Positions 63,623-64,000 of a stretch of 64,000 nucleotides of DNA are shown piece after piece. How positions within the stretch are numbered: the first letter of the stretch is position 1; each line of letters begins with the position of its first letter. The stretch is from Phocaeicola sartorii JCM 17136 = DSM 21941. GTDB taxonomy: Bacteria; Bacteroidota; Bacteroidia; Bacteroidales; Bacteroidaceae. The stretch covers positions 51,019 through 115,018 of the forward strand of contig NZ_BAKM01000017.1 in the NCBI RefSeq assembly GCF_000614185.1, read 5' to 3'. The notes under the pieces are model-generated. The model saw nothing but the letters and a program-made list of their open reading frames with translations. It had not been told where the DNA came from and did no database searches. Made by a program: the position numbers and the translations under genes.

Positions 63623-64000
63623 GCTGTGTTTCTATTCTGTTTTGAATGGCAAACTTACGGCTTTTCTTTTATTTGTCAAACAGCAAGAGGGGAAAAAGTC
63701 TTTCATTCCACACGGCTTTTTCATTTAGGCACACGTTTTTTTGTTTTTGATGTTGATTGTTTGCTTGCCTGATAGGTATTTAGTATTTTTCCTTCAGAGT
63801 CTTCTCTATAGAGTATCATGAACGATCATATCCCACTGAAAAAAGTAAGATATCTTCGTGGGCAAAGTAAGATATGTTCCCAGGCAAAGTAACACCGCTT
63901 ACTTGGCTCACGAAGTCCACATACTTTTCTTTACAACCAAACAGACCTCACAGCCATCTCATGCCAGTGACGATCATTTCAATTAATTACGAGAGATTTC
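63623..64000. other. Intergenic region upstream of the sigma-factor gene
   Basis: 378 bases to the window end with no coding frame of note. No clear TAnnTTTG box precedes the sigma-factor gene, which fits dependence on an alternative sigma factor. The array of 22-base repeats at 63841-63928 is the main structure. Confidence 0.5.
63841..63928. repeat. Four degenerate 22-bp tandem repeats (AAAGTAAGATAT type)
   Basis: Units begin at 63841, 63863, 63885 and 63907 with an exact 22-base step. The first two are close (AAAGTAAGATAT followed by CTTCGTGGG or GTTCCCAGG), the third shares AAAGTAA and a GG end, the fourth is weak. Dyads recur: AAGATATCTT in unit 1 and AAGTAA-CACCGC-TTACTT in unit 3. Confidence 0.78.

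Overview
The window is a piece of a Bacteroidaceae chromosome, most likely Bacteroides or Phocaeicola of the vulgatus/dorei type. The evidence is the recurrent Bacteroides promoter form (TTTG, about 20 bases, then TAnnTTTG), lipoproteins and families typical of Bacteroidota (DUF2723, DUF4254, DUF4249, DUF5672, STN-type TonB receptors with FecR and ECF sigma), and a galactofuranose-type lipopolysaccharide locus. No rRNA, tRNA, CRISPR array, IS element or prophage was seen.

Layout. 1-6 kb: a polysaccharide deacetylase cut by the window edge, a large DUF2723 membrane protein, and a zinc-type ABC ATPase and binding lipoprotein without a visible permease. 6-10 kb: a 20-bp inverted repeat pair enclosing a 166-bp segment with a promoter now facing left, upstream of a long collagen-repeat surface lipoprotein resembling phase-variable S-layer proteins. 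10-17 kb: a leftward housekeeping block (RlmL-like methyltransferase, DPP-type peptidase, purD, membrane protein, DedA-like protein, mnmD). 17-18.3 kb: a gene-poor stretch with a long array of 21-22-bp repeats. 18-32 kb: oxyR and dps sharing an OxyR-like operator, serine acetyltransferase, RNase R, a cation exporter, an epimerase and PAP2 phosphatase, a DUF2807 protein, dusB, a U32 protein, argS and an RNase H.

32-57 kb is a cell-envelope region: two LTA-synthase-like phosphotransferases, an aminotransferase/cytidylyltransferase/LicD/ArnT-like operon, a flippase-assisted glycosyltransferase group, an MsbA-like exporter, and a leftward LPS operon holding a GT9 heptosyltransferase-like enzyme, a WaaP-like kinase, an LpxL-like acyltransferase, UDP-galactopyranose mutase, a putative galactofuranosyltransferase and several more glycosyltransferases. 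57-63.6 kb: pdxB, a hidden small gene, and an ECF sigma / FecR / TonB receptor / DUF4249 surface-signalling operon.

A caution applies to the whole window. At least 15 conserved genes are split by tiny indels, nearly all explained as loss of one base from a short run of identical bases. Repairing each gives a full-length gene with a whole number of codons. This looks like residual sequencing error rather than gene decay, so these genes are annotated here as single CDSs spanning the break. The most interesting biology is the invertible-promoter locus near 6.5 kb, the 22-bp repeat arrays at 17.5, 44.9 and 63.9 kb, and the amino-phosphoryl decoration cassette at 34-38 kb.
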